Source: Nymphaea colorata (Eukaryota > Streptophyta > Magnoliopsida > Nymphaeales > Nymphaeaceae). From it: DNA of 60,000 nt. Position numbers and translations under genes: made by a program. The notes beneath the pieces are model-generated. The model was given only the letters and a program-made list of their open reading frames with translations, was not told the origin of the DNA and did no database searches. Shown here piece by piece: positions 9,263-20,820 of the stretch. The DNA is taken from positions 8,218,204-8,278,203 of the forward strand of contig NC_045139.1 of the NCBI RefSeq assembly GCF_008831285.2. Direction: 5' to 3'. How positions within the stretch are numbered: the stretch's first letter is position 1; each line of letters begins with the position of its first letter.

Positions 9263-11070
9263 ATTGGCTGTTTTTGCATTAATTGCTACTTAGTGGTACC
9301 CGTTGTATTTGCTTTTAGTTAGTCAAGTAATAAAAATGTTGTATTTTTCGACCTCAAGGTGGTTTGGCTGAGAGTGGGTCAAGAAATATTGAATGGCGAT
9401 GTAGGCAGAGGTTTCCGAGGAATACAAATAGCCTCCAGATTTTTTCAGATTTGGGTGCTTCACTGTTCCACAATGACTGAAAAAGGTGGCCCAGCGGAAG
9501 GTAGACTAGTGATGACCGATTTCATTGTGGCTCTCTCAATACGCCCTCAATCTTTCTGTTGATCCCTGTTCAGCCAGGAAATGAGAGGCGGACCAACGAT
9601 GGGATCAACCCCAAATTTGGCTGTCTCTCCATTGCCTAGACTCCACCTTGCATGCGGCCTTCACACATGCACACCCCGAAGATTCCTTTCTCACTCCAGG
9701 AGCCCCAGTTAGCCTTCTTGAAGAGCCAAATAGACAGCCGTCGTCGATGTATGACATGAATAGGAAAAAAAGGGGGACGTTAGGAAAAAATGGGAATCTC
9801 CCCCTTTTTTTTACAATTATGTAGTGTAATACATAATATAATAAATATTAATATCGTACATATATATCTGTTCTTATATCATAAATATAGATTGATTTAT
9901 CAATCATTTCTTGCAAAAATGAGCAACCTATATTTGTATTCGGGCGTTCCTAAACTTGACAACCCGACCAGTTATACTACTAAAACTATTTCTCTTTAAC
10001 TAAGATCTTAGTTTTGCTTTTGTGCCCATATTTCATTGAAGTCTTTGTTGGATGTGACAACTTTTGTTTTTCAGTTAGGCACATTAAAGAAGCCAAGCTC
10101 AGTGGCTACACAATCAACTTTTTTGATACTGTCTAAGCACACCTAAGTTTGCATTGTTCCGTCCATTAAAATTTAGGTCCTTATAAGGTAGTGGTGGAGG
10201 TAATTGTGGTAACTCGAGTACAAATGCCCCTAGAAATAACACATTTAGGTGCTTCGATTGGTTTCGGAATGAGCATAGCTACTATCATATCATGGGAGCT
10301 ATTTAAACACTGTTTGGTCCGACTCTCAATCGGATTCGATTCTAGATTCAAATATAAAATGAAACCATGTTCAATTTTTTTATATTTTGGCAAGAATTTC
10401 ATGTGAGTTTTCTAAAAAAACACCATTATTGGAGTTGCAATAAGGGTCATAGCATAACTACGGCTGAGTGACGTGTTATTGATGTGTGCTCAGTTAGGTT
10501 CCCATTGTTGTTACTCCTTGGGACTATAAACAATAACATATGTGACACTAGAGATGAATGTTTGGTTTTGATTGTTGTTAGTCATTTGTACTACAAACAA
10601 TAGCATGTGTGACACTGAAGATGAATGTTGTATAAGACCACTGAAATCCCAAAATTGCTATAGACCTTAAGGGCTGGGGAAGGAAGCGCTTTGACCTCTC
10701 ACTCAAGCAGTGGGCTCCCTCATGCTCACAAAACATCTATACTGGAGTTTAGATTCAATCAATATAAACCACTGTTTTCCATTTTCTTATGGACTTATTC
10801 AGTTTATAGAAGAAAAAAAACTTAGGCATATATGCACTAATATTGAAAAGTTATATATATATATATATTTATTTATTTATTATCACTAAATTTTTAGGTG
10901 CTTTTGGGAGAAACTCTAAAACAAGTTTCGTTGTTTCATAAGGAAGCTGCTTTTTTTCAGTTTGGCACATTAAAAAAAGGCAAAAACTAACGATTCATGT
11001 GCTTGAGTGAGAAACTAGGTTTTCTGACCCAAGTCTTTGCTTTTGCATTTTATATTAAAAAAAAAAAAAA
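9263..11070. other. Intergenic; one 67-bp tandem duplication
   Basis: No gene is recognised. At 10502-10629 a unit of about 67 bp is repeated imperfectly (tgacactagagatgaatgtt, then tgacactgaagatgaatgtt). A short AT run occurs at about 10853-10868. Confidence 0.5.
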
Positions 11071-11147
11071 CCATCGACATTGATATTTTGTATATGCAAT
11101 CGATCTTGGGAATAGTAACCGAGGATAGTTTGAGTTAACTTTTTCTA
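11071..11147 (+). repeat. Direct repeat left of the petD insertion
   Basis: A stretch with tcgacattgatattttgta and atatgcaatcgatcttggga recurs almost unchanged at about 11936-12014, on the other side of the plastid-derived petD segment. A more diverged relative lies at 14640-14840. Confidence 0.7.
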
Positions 11148-11413
11148 TGATGAGAAATAAGTGATGTGGCATGATCTATCTATTTCACTTCCATTTATTT
11201 AACTTATAGTAGAGAATGCATTCATTTCCCCTGCATTAACGTAAAACTCTAAAAAACAATATTGTGCATCTCTTACAAGGTATGAGACAATCCAAAAAGC
11301 ATTTCATCGTGATCGATGTAAGCCTACTTGGGTATTGAGCATTTATTTGTACGAACATAGTTTCCTGATTGGCATATGAATATTATATGAATCCATTTCA
11401 TTCATTTGATTAT

Positions 11414-11892
11414 TGCTCGAGCTAAAAATCATCATGTCGGGTTCGTTCGAGGGATGGATCCATAAGAATTCACCTATCCCAATAACAAAGAAACCCGACT
11501 TAAATGATCTTGTATTGAGAGCAAAATTGGCTAAGGGAATGAGACATAATTATTATGGGAAACCAGATGGTATAATGATCTTATATATATATTTCTCATA
11601 GTAATTCTAGGTACTATTGCATGTAACGTCAGTTCTAAAGCCATCAATGATTGGTGAACGACAGATCCATTTGCAACTCGTTTGAAAATATTACCTGAAT
11701 GATGCTTCTTTCCCGTATTTTTAAATATTCTGTACAATACCCACTAAGTTATTGGGTGTTCTTTTAATGGTTTCGGTACTACCCTTTTTGAAAAATGTTA
11801 ATAAATTCTAAAATCCATTTCGGCCAATAGTTACATAGTTACAGCAGTCTTTTTGATTGATACGGATTGATACGGCAGTAGCCCTTTGGTTA
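11414..11892 (+). pseudogene. petD: Plastid-derived petD fragment (NUPT)
   Basis: This is a decayed nuclear copy of the plastid gene for subunit IV of the cytochrome b6f complex. About 11414-11480 looks like the 3' end (domain V/VI region) of the group II intron of petD, ending gaattcacctatcccaataac. Exon 2 follows: [27 protein letters not shown], and later, in broken frames, bases matching the petD coding sequence for MIGE, PFAT, EILPE, NKLLGVLLMVSV, LENVNK, VFLI and AVALW. Small indels, a deletion after MVSV and in-frame stops destroy the frame. The plastid exon 1 is not present. It cannot encode subunit IV. Confidence 0.88.
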
Positions 11893-11899
11893 ACTGCTT

Positions 11900-12150
11900 G
11901 CTTTATTCAATACTGCGATCTAAAATCACGATCCACATCGACATTGATATTTTGGATATGCAATCGATCTTGGGAAAAGTAACCGTGGATAGTTTCAGTT
12001 AACTTTTTCTTTATGCCTCATCGGTCAGTTGGGTGTTAGTGGGATACACACAAAATATTTGTAAATACAGGCCTACTTTCATTCACAAATTTCAAAAAGC
12101 CACTTCCATTCTGTGGTATTTTTTATCTACCTCACAAAATCGTGTACAAC
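11900..12150 (+). repeat. Interspersed repeat C, copy 1
   Basis: It shares gggatacacacaaaatattt, aggcctactttcattcacaa and the surrounding sequence with 14640-14840. The first part is also the right-hand partner of the direct repeat at 11071-11147. Confidence 0.65.
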
Positions 12151-12799
12151 CAAGTCCCCATATGTATAAAATTATATATGTACATATGTTCAAAGTTTGC
12201 TGGATAGAAACCAACTGTCGAGTCTTAAATGAATGATTTTCTAAGGTCGCACATGTTGAATGAAAAATTCAAGATTGTTGAAGCCTTTAAAAAGCTGCAC
12301 ACGGTTGACTTGTGAGTTCATTCATTTTTAGGTGAGCAGAGGCACACGATAAGAATCATCAAAGACTCTCTCATTCCTTCTGATAGAATTTCGGTGTCAC
12401 GCCCACACCTTCAATGGTTCAAGAGAGTAGCACTCATGAAAAGCACCTTGTTTGATAAGCTATGCTACGCCTCTTAAAGCAATAATTCATTCATTAGTCA
12501 CATCATATTGCATGAAGATGCTTGTGTTTTTCACACATGAACGTGCATGCATGCAAGCATTTGGTGTTATATATAGCATCATCTTAGCCTAGAAGTGAAG
12601 CTGAATTGAATTTGTCAGTTTGATGATCAAAATTTTGGTAATATAGAATGAAGCCTGTGCTTTCACTAACAATGTGCATGGTTTAACATGAAAATTTGCG
12701 TTCGAAACCACGTTTTAATATGTTATGAATCTGAATCCCAGTAAAACGTTTAAGCCGATTTCCACACACGCTTTCCGGTCTAAACTTGAACTTTGTTCA
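12151..12799. other. Intergenic, no gene seen
   Basis: Only short open frames without recognisable motifs or splice context; no repeat structure stands out. Confidence 0.4.
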
Positions 12800-13376
12800 C
12801 TAAATAGCATCCTGGGTTGGATAATCAGATCAGGATTCAATTCTTATTTTGTTTACAAATTCAGATATGCTTTCGTTTTGATAATCAAACATTTCCCAGC
12901 GGTTAATTATCGTCAGTAATATGATCGAGTTGGAGCTGTTCTATGATTTGCACTAGCCCAATCTGTGCATGAGTTATTTAGTTGTTTGAGTGTGGCGGCA
13001 TAAACTGTTTGGGTTCAAGTCAGATCCAACATTGACGGAATTCCACTGCATTGTATCAAGATCATGTGTACTCGATTCAGATTTAAAACCTTTTTTTGTC
13101 TTTAGAAACCAAATTTGGATCCACAGTAGCATAGATTTGATATCTGTACATATACACGTTATCAGATTCAGATGCTGATTGATTTAGTTATGAAACTACA
13201 TAGTAAATCCAAAACTGATATCATGTCCATCTATCAATTTATCGCATCTGATCAAACTGATTCAAAAAATGAATCGGTAATTGATCCTAGTGCCCAAGAA
13301 CAGGGTTGCCTTACAAAATTTTAATGGATCAATATTGAACAGTTTTTCCAATTAGTTTCAACCACTAAAGACTAGA

Positions 13377-13428
<52 letters not shown>

Positions 13429-14190
13429 AATGGTGATTCTGACTTTTGAGAGTCACTCAACCATTAAATGAAACTCAACCATTAAATGAAGACTATCATA
13501 TCTATCATGATATACGATTTAAGATAAAAACAAGAAGTGATGAACATTTTTTTTTGTCTAATACTAGTCAATAGTTTTTTCCTCTTGTTTTCCTTTTACT
13601 TTTAACCATTCATATGCTTCAGATGAAGCGCCCTGGTTCAAGAGTCATTTGTTCACTATATTTATAATAGTTAATGGTTTTCACTTACCATTAAGTTTGG
13701 TTCAAGGAATCAAGAGTCATTTGTTCACTATATTTATAATAGTTAATGGTCTTCACTTACCATTAAGTTTGGTTCAAGAGTCATTTGTTCACTATATTTA
13801 TAATAGTTAATGGTCTTCACTTACCACTAAGTTGGGTCTCACCCTACCTAAATTGGGGCAGGCTTGGGTTCTAATAAGCTCGAGGAGGATGCCTGGTCAA
13901 GATAATATTGCAGGCAAGTTTTTCACTTGTTACTTAAATTCCATACAAAAACATATTGGGTTCAATCAGTCATTTCAAAATTATTTTTTCATTATCTGTT
14001 TTCCCATTTCAGGTAGTGTTTGATGATACTCCAAAATTGTTTTTTTTTTTAGGCAAAACAGCTTTTTTTTTTTTTTTTTGCTTCAAAAAAGCTTTTTGAA
14101 GTATTTGGATGACACTAGAACTAAGTTTTCTCGAAAGCAATTTTTTAGAAAATTTTTTGAGAAAACGTGGTTTTATAAAAGGGATTAATA
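12800..14190 (+). repeat. Interspersed repeat block, copy 2 (parts A and B)
   Basis: Part A (12800-13370) and part B (13612-14190) match 1440-2412 in order and orientation. An (AT)n tract (13379-13426) and a short unrelated stretch separate them. In part B the sub-unit starting tcaagagtcatttgttcact is present three times in tandem (about 13637-13830), where copy 1 has it once. The tail (about 14016-14175) carries gtttgatgatactcc and ggatgacactag, reminiscent of the termini of the small element at 43358-43494. Confidence 0.7.
13379..13426. repeat. (AT)n microsatellite
   Basis: Perfect AT run between parts A and B of the repeat block. Confidence 0.95.
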
Positions 14191-15184
14191 AAAAACTGGG
14201 TTCTATGTGTGCCGTCGAAACACAAACCACTTTTTAAAAAATGATTAAAAAAAATCAATTTCCACGAAACCCGTTCTTTCATAAATAGGAAGGCATACCT
14301 TTGTAGTTAGCTGTCTCTATCCCTTGCATCTGATCAAAAGTTTGATAAAAACAATACAAGCTACTGATAAAAATACTACTATGCCAGCAAAATAAGCAAC
14401 TTAATGACCTCCCCAGATCAACCATAAATTGGTCCATTGCTTTTTATCTTTCCCTGCAAATCAAGAGGATTTCATGAACTCAAAATATTTTAGAATTAGA
14501 TTAGATTTTCTCCGTATCGTGTGATTCGTTTCTATGCCTATGAATGATGTCTGTATATATATTGTAGATTTATGCATTTTTTTCTCCTGATCCTGAAATC
14601 AATACTTAGTGAAATTTAAGTTATACGTTTATTGAATACAATTTATCTTGCTTTTTGCGATCCCGCGATCGAAAATCACGATCTTTGGATATGCAATCGA
14701 TCTAGGGGATTATGACGTCGGTGAGAGTGGGATACACACAAAATATTTGCAAATATAGGCCTACTTTTCATTCACAAATTTCAAATAACCACTTTGATTC
14801 TATGGTATTTTTCACCTACTTTGAAAATATCTTACGATGAAGTCGGTTGCTTTAACAGCTTAGTTTCTTTAATTCCTTCCTGATTTTCAGGCAACCGAAC
14901 AATCTAGTTTCCAAATTTTTGCTGCTGATTGAAATTTCATCATACCGATCAATTCAACATGGTCACAAGACCAAGAAAATCATCTATATTTTCGGAAAAT
15001 CATTCGCTCTTTCTGTTTTTATTTTCTTTCATTTGGTATGTTTAATAGGAAAGAAACGATTCAGAAAATAGGTTGATATGGTTCATAGAAAGTGGAGGTT
15101 GAGAGTCTCAGTTCATTCTCAACTGAAGACTGTTCCCAAAAATGAAAAAATATGAACCGCCTATGTCAAGAATGACAGCAAAAA
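14191..15184 (+). other. Intergenic; interspersed repeat C, copy 2
   Basis: About 14640-14840 is a second copy of the repeat at 11900-12150 (gatatgcaatcgatct, gggatacacacaaaatattt, aggcctacttttcattcaca). The rest shows no gene. Confidence 0.55.
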
Positions 15185-15251
15185 GGAGGTCTTATATGAA
15201 AATTTTTTCTTCCCCAAAACGGAGGTCTTATATGAAAATTTTTTCTTCCCC
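15185..15251 (+). repeat. 36-bp tandem duplication upstream of NBR1
   Basis: The unit beginning ggaggtcttatatgaaaatt occurs at 15185 and again at 15221, separated by aaaac. It lies about 175-240 bp upstream of the proposed TATA box, so it could duplicate a promoter element. Confidence 0.85.
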
Positions 15252-15424
15252 TTTCCGCCGAAGAGTAAATGCTTTCACATCATATTTATAGGAAAGGGTT
15301 TTTCTTGGGAGAGACGATACATGCGAAAATATGTGTGAATAGGGAGATTTTCTTGGGCAGTAAGCTAACCGCGAAAAGCTTCCTTCGCCGAGAAGAAAGG
15401 CCGGGGGGACGGATGGGGCCACCG

Positions 15425-15433
15425 CCTATAAAT
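15425..15433 (+). promoter_or_regulatory. Probable TATA box of NBR1
   Basis: The string cctataaata stands in a GC-rich stretch and is followed about 30 bp later by ccgtcttttcttc. Transcription would start near 15460 and give a leader of about 335 bases that is rich in pyrimidines (tctctct, ttcttttctttctctc). The placement is inferred from spacing alone. Confidence 0.55.
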
Positions 15434-15796
15434 ATCGACTCCACACCTCACCGTCTTTTCTTCAGAGCGGCTTACTGGGACGCCTCTGCTTGCCTCTTTC
15501 TCTCTTGAGATCTTCCACTTTCTTTTCTTTCTCTCCGATCTCTCTCCCCCGCTTTTCCTTTTCGCATTTCGCGCGCATCTGGTGCGCACGGTTGTTGAAA
15601 GTTTCAGTCTTCTTGTTAATAACCCCCTTTAACTCTTTTTTCTTCTCTGTTGCTAGCCCCCTCTTTGATCGATTGGTCGAGGCTCGGCTTGTTTTCTTCT
15701 GCGGCTAACGGGAACGCTCGGTTTCTTAGCTTCTTCTTCGTCTTCTTTGCGTTGAGTTTGCATTTTTTTTGTGGTTCTTCGACTCTGGGACTCAAG

Positions 15797-18700
15797 ATGC
15801 CGAGGGATTTGGTCATCAAGGTTGGTTCTTCTTCTTCTTCTTCTTCTTCTTCTTCTTTTGGTTTTTTTTTTTTTAGTTGGTTGAAGTCTGATTGTTTCCC
15901 TAGGGTTCTTTAGGGGCTTCTGTTGATTATGTTGTTTGTTCCTTATGATTAATTTCTTTTATCAATTTGATTTTGTGTTTGGTTGCTGTATTGAAAGTGA
16001 GTTTACTCATCGTGCCTTCTTAATTGGTTGACTTCTGGCGGTTTTCCATGGGTTCCCTTGCGTTTTTAGGTGGATTATCGAATTTGTCTTAATTACGATG
16101 TTTCAAGATGGAAACTATTGTTTTAGAATATTGGATTGTAGGGGAAGTCTAGGGGACGCGTGAAGGATCATGCTACGGGTGATGATTGGATTGATTTTAT
16201 GAATATTACTTGGTAGCAGTTTGTGGGGCTGTTGTTCACATGGGATATCTTGGCGACAATTTGTTGTAATCGTTTCTATGTTTAGGTGTCTCTGTTTTTC
16301 ACGTTTGTGTATTTGTCAAGTTTTCACCATCTGAAATTTTACGTTTTTTGGAAGATTTTATATGATAACTGGTAAAAGTTAATTTATTATTTCACCAGTT
16401 TTTATATCGTTTTTGTATAGCAGTAGATATTCACCTAGCAATGATTAGTTCATCCAACATAGGTGTCCACTGATGGAAATCTGTTTATGGCTGGTTAAGT
16501 GCCACATGTTTGCAAATATGCATGCTGTAGTTAAGGTTTCTCTGCATGGTTGGTCACTGATGAGTGATGAATGTGAATTAGTTGAATACTGATGGATATC
16601 GAACCGATTAGTGATTAAAAAAAAAAAAAACTTAAGCTTGCTGCTTTCTCATTGGCGCTACACTTTTATTTGTTACTAGTCATGTTGTGCTTGTAAGCTA
16701 TATGACTCCTTGCTTGCTGTTGGGTTTTCCTTATTTTCAGGTCAAACATGGGAACACACTCAGGCGGTTTAATGCATCTGTTCATGAAAATGACACCATG
16801 GACATGAACTTCGAGGGTTTGAAGACTAAGATTGCCAGTCTCTTCAACTTCATCCCTGAAGCAGATCTAAATATCACATATATAGATGAAGATGGAGATG
16901 TTGTGACATTGATTAACGATGATGATCTTTCTGATGCGATCAGGCAGAGGCTTAACCCTTTGCGTTTGGAGGTGACATTTAACACCCCAAACATGGGAGG
17001 ATCAACTCCGTTAAGGTCACCGAGGCTTCTGCGAGATCCATCATCGGTAATTGTGTCTGGACTGGGGGAAGCCTTTAAGTCCGTCCCTGAGCCTTTTGCT
17101 AATGCAATTTCTAGCTTATCCTCCCATTTGGCAACCAAAGCAATAGAAACTGCTCCAATGATTAATGAACTTGTGGAACATATCACAAAAATGGGTCAAA
17201 ATCATGTTCAAACACCTTCTCAGGGAAGAGTTGGTGAACCACAGGCCAATTCTAATATGTCTCCACCTGTATCTGTTCAAGTTGATGCTGCAGCAGTTCC
17301 TCCTGCTGCCTCTCACGGCAGTGGCACTTTATCCGGTGCTGGCACCTCATCCGGTGCAAAAGCAACAGATGTTAAAGTACAATCTGATGTTTCCAATCTG
17401 CAAGCCAAGGCTGTACCACCTGCTGCTGCACCACTTCCTGGTGTTCTTCTAATGGATCTTGATGTGCCACTTCCAGTTGCATCAAAACCCTGTCCTTCAT
17501 CCCAAATTCTTTTGCCTAATGACTCCGACTCTCTGAAAAATAGTGAAAACAAAGAAAGTTTTAGGAAAGTAACATTTGAAGCAGCTGCAGGATCTGCATC
17601 CCAGCCATCTTCTACTGTCTTCCCCGTTTGTCCTTTCAGTGGCATGAATTTAGAAGCCGATCGTTCTCAACCATCACAGGATTTCTGTCCAAATTATGTA
17701 CCTCCAGTTCCTAGGGACTTGATACAAGGCGATGGCGTGCTGCAGGGGTTCCACAGGGGTGTTATATGTGATGGTTGTGGCATGCATCCCATAGTAGGCC
17801 CAAGATTCAAGTCTAAAGTGTATGAAAGCTGGCTTGTATGTTTTTGGTTTCACTATTCTCAGGTGATGGATCTGCTGCCCTGACCCTCATGTTGTCTATG
17901 CAGGAAAGAGGACTATGATCTGTGCAGCATATGTTATGCACACATGGGAAATGAAGCTGAATACGCAAGGATTGATAGACCTGCCTACCGACCACCACAG
18001 TTATTAAAGGAATTTTATAAACATGTAAGAAGGCCTTATTGATCGTTTCCAATTTGTTTCCTGTTGATCTGTACTTTTCATTCTTTACTTAATTTCTTAG
18101 TTTTTTTCTTCGTTCAGCATCCTCGATTTGGTGGTTTTCCTTGTCATCATGGTCATCATGGTCGAGGTCATGGCATGAAGCACTGCAGACCAAAGCTTGA
18201 GAGCCGATTCATTCAAGATGTGACAATCTTAGATGGAACTCTCGTTGCGCCAAATACTCCGTTCACCAAGATATGGAGGATGCGCAATAGTGGCACAGTG
18301 CCATGGCCTCCACGGACCCACCTTTTATGGATTGGTGGGGATCGGTTTGGAGATGATACATCTGTTGAATTGGAGGTTGGATTTCTTTAAACTTGTAAAT
18401 GTTCTGTAAGCAGTTTCTTCTTGGCAGTAATATATTGTAAAGCTTCCGGTTCTTAGGCATGTACAATTCCTACTCCCTCATATTACCATATCAAATGACC
18501 TGTTAGATCGCTCAATTGCTTTTGTTGACAGATACCGGAGAATGGGTTTCCTGTGGACCAAGAACTTGATGTTGCAGTAGATTTTGTTGCACCATCAAGG
18601 CCTGGGCGCTATACTTCATATTGGAGAATGGCATCTCCTGTTGGCCAGAAGTTTGGACAGCGTGTCTGGGTTCTTATTCAGGTTAGTACAGGAAGCATTC

Positions 18701-19528
18701 TGTCAATTTGTGTATCAGAGGTTTAATCTGATTTACTTGTTTTCCATGCTTGTTCTGCAGGTAGAACCATTGGAACAGTTTCACCAGAATATTGTGCCTG
18801 AACTTTCTGGTGCTGCCCCAACCCTGAACCTGCCACCTGAATATGAAGGCCAGAAGCAGAAAAGCGTCCAAGAATTGATGGATGTGGACCTTCCGGCCCT
18901 GCCACACAATGATGTCAATGGCATTGATATGTCCAGCGTTTCCATTCCTGTGCAGTCATCAGAGCTTGGTGCTAGGGTTGAAATCTCGAATGGAGCTAAC
19001 AAGGCTTCTGCATCCATCTTAAACACATCCTCTCCATCTGCTCCCTTTGTTCCATACCCTGTTATAGATCTAACTGCTGGTTCCTGTGATGCAAAAGCTT
19101 CTGCTGCCGATAGCATCGTTGTGCCTGTTTTGGCAGCTGCAAATGATGCTAAAGGAGGAAGCAACATGGAGACCGCAAATGATGCTGAAGAGGCTCTCTT
19201 GAAGGAGCTGGCAGATATGGGTTTCAAGCAGGTAGACCTTAACAAGGAGGTTTTGAGAAGGAACGAGTATGACTTGCAGCAATCTTTGGACGATCTTTGC
19301 AGTGCATCTGAATGGGATACCATTTTGGAGGAGCTTCAGGAGATGGTAAATCTCTCTCTCTCCCCTCCCCACCATGTCCTGGTGTAAGTTCTCATACAAG
19401 TGCTGTGTTTGCAGGGTTTTCATGACAGAGAAACCAACAGGAAGCTGCTGCAGAAGAACGGCGGGAGCATCAAGCGTGTTGTGATGGACCTGCTCTCGGG
19501 TGAAAAAGTGAATAGGTCTTCTACATAA
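15797..19528 (+). CDS. NBR1: NBR1, selective autophagy cargo receptor
   Basis: NBR1 polymerises through PB1, binds ubiquitinated cargo through its C-terminal UBA domain and docks on ATG8 at the autophagosome. Coding exons are 15797-15820, 16741-17819, 17904-18024, 18118-18375, 18532-18681, 18761-19345 and 19415-19528, all with GT-AG introns, giving 776 aa (Arabidopsis NBR1 is about 700). PB1 spans about residues 4-88, with the basic KHGNTLRRF side and the acidic YIDEDGDVVTLINDDDL (OPCA) side. The ZZ zinc finger (about 346-391) starts CDGC and continues CSIC. The FW/NBR1 domain (about 435-545) has the Trp-rich KIWRMRNSGTVPWPPRTHL. UBA1 is at about 687-726, the ATG8-interacting motif WDTI at 729-732 and UBA2 at about 733-772. 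A low-complexity Ser/Pro/Ala linker joins PB1 and ZZ. The start is chosen because MPRDLVIK completes the first PB1 strand. Exon structure is inferred from domain continuity and splice consensus. Confidence 0.95.
15827..15857 (+). repeat. (TTC)n microsatellite in NBR1 intron 1
   Basis: About ten TTC units directly follow the first donor site of NBR1. If read as coding it gives a run of serines, which explains a spurious open frame here. Confidence 0.95.
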
Positions 19529-20400
19529 ATAATCGAGTGGTTCCAGACATTTGAATAGCACTATGTTACATAAATAATGTAGTGCTTCTAGACTCTCGAG
19601 TGGTACTATGCTGGCTACGGGGATGTTATATGATGCTTGAAAGTGTGGACCTATGTTCTGTGCGTTTTCTTTTTATGCGTTTATGGGAAATTTTATCCGC
19701 TAAAAAACTTCTCTTTTTTGTTATGGTTGTTGAATGTATGGTGTTACTGTAAGGGATTTGGGATCACACGTATCTCTTTTCTACATGGGCTTGTATTAGT
19801 AATTAAAAGGAGGAGGTCCTTGCGCTGGTTTGGACATCTGGGCCTCCATGGAATGATATATCGGACTGATCCAGCTCTACTTTGGTGCCATAAAGGTTCC
19901 GGCGACAGATAGTAAGAATTCAAGATAATGACCGCTGGGAGTGTGTACATGGAAAGATACACCTAATTCTATATGCTTTAGATGAATTTATGAGACACAC
20001 TCAAACTACCAAATGATCCCTTAGTTAATGCTTAATGCTGGAATGATAAGATCGAACATGTGCTCGACACCCCATTGAAGAAATCATTAGATGAAAAGGA
20101 TGAAAATGAATTGGATTCTAATTAAATTAACACTTTCTCACATTCAATTTTATGGGATGTTCTCATAGTGAGTGTCAAACTTGGATTAAAGTATGAATCA
20201 CAAAGTCATTTCATCCAAATTCACAAACCAAATCCAGTCTACTTCTGACTTTTAAATCAACAACGCTGACTTTTAAATCAACAACGCGTCCAATTTAGAT
20301 TGAATGTGCACCGCTGACTTTTAAATCAACAAATGAAATCTGATTTTAAACCGAATTTGAACCACATCATGGTTGACAAACTTGGGAGTCGGGACTTGGA
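19529..20400. other. NBR1 3' flank; triple 21-bp repeat
   Basis: AATAAT-type strings at about 19528 and 19572 could serve as polyadenylation signals. At about 20249-20332 the string tgacttttaaatcaacaa occurs three times, twice in direct tandem. No gene is seen. Confidence 0.45.
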
Positions 20401-20468
20401 TCGGCAGCCAATTAGGTCAGTGGGTTTGACTCAGACCACATGGTCGACGGACCAGCATCTGGACATAA

Positions 20469-20490
20469 GAGAGAGAGAGAGAGAGAGAGA
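20469..20490. repeat. (GA)n microsatellite
   Basis: Perfect GA run in intergenic DNA. Confidence 0.9.
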
Positions 20491-20557
20491 CCAATGATAA
20501 GGCTGGTTTGGGGTTTTGGGCTTGAAGGTTGTTTAAAAGATAAAAACTTTGAAGCCT

Positions 20558-20561
<4 letters not shown>

Positions 20562-20612
<51 letters not shown>
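20562..20612. repeat. (AT)n microsatellite
   Basis: Perfect AT run. Open frames over it are runs of Ile-Tyr and are not genes. Confidence 0.95.
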
Positions 20613-20614
<2 letters not shown>

Positions 20615-20699
20615 TTCTTTTTTTGGTTTTTTCATATTGATTCAATTTAAAAAAATCAAAACTCAATTTCTATCATTAATTTAGTTTTATATAGTCAAA

Positions 20700-20820
20700 A
20701 CTCAAATTGAACCTGACTCGGCCAGGCCAATTCTTGGTGTGGATCGCTTGGGTCATAACCCGTGACCCAGTAAGTAAACGAGATCCGAGTAGGGCTATTG
20801 CCGGGTTTGCCAAGTATGCT
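20700..20820. mobile_element. Relic of the CATACTTGGCAAAC element
   Basis: The end ggtttgccaagtatgc (about 20805-20820) matches the terminal repeat of the element at 21861-22133, and the interior shares the gacccagt and cgagt-type strings. The other end is not clear, so this is probably a truncated copy. Confidence 0.4.

Noticed and set aside
1440-14190. The duplicated A-B blocks as LTRs of one retrotransposon
   Set aside because: No TG...CA termini, primer binding site, polypurine tract or gag-pol frames were found between them, and the intervening DNA contains unrelated gene and plastid fragments.
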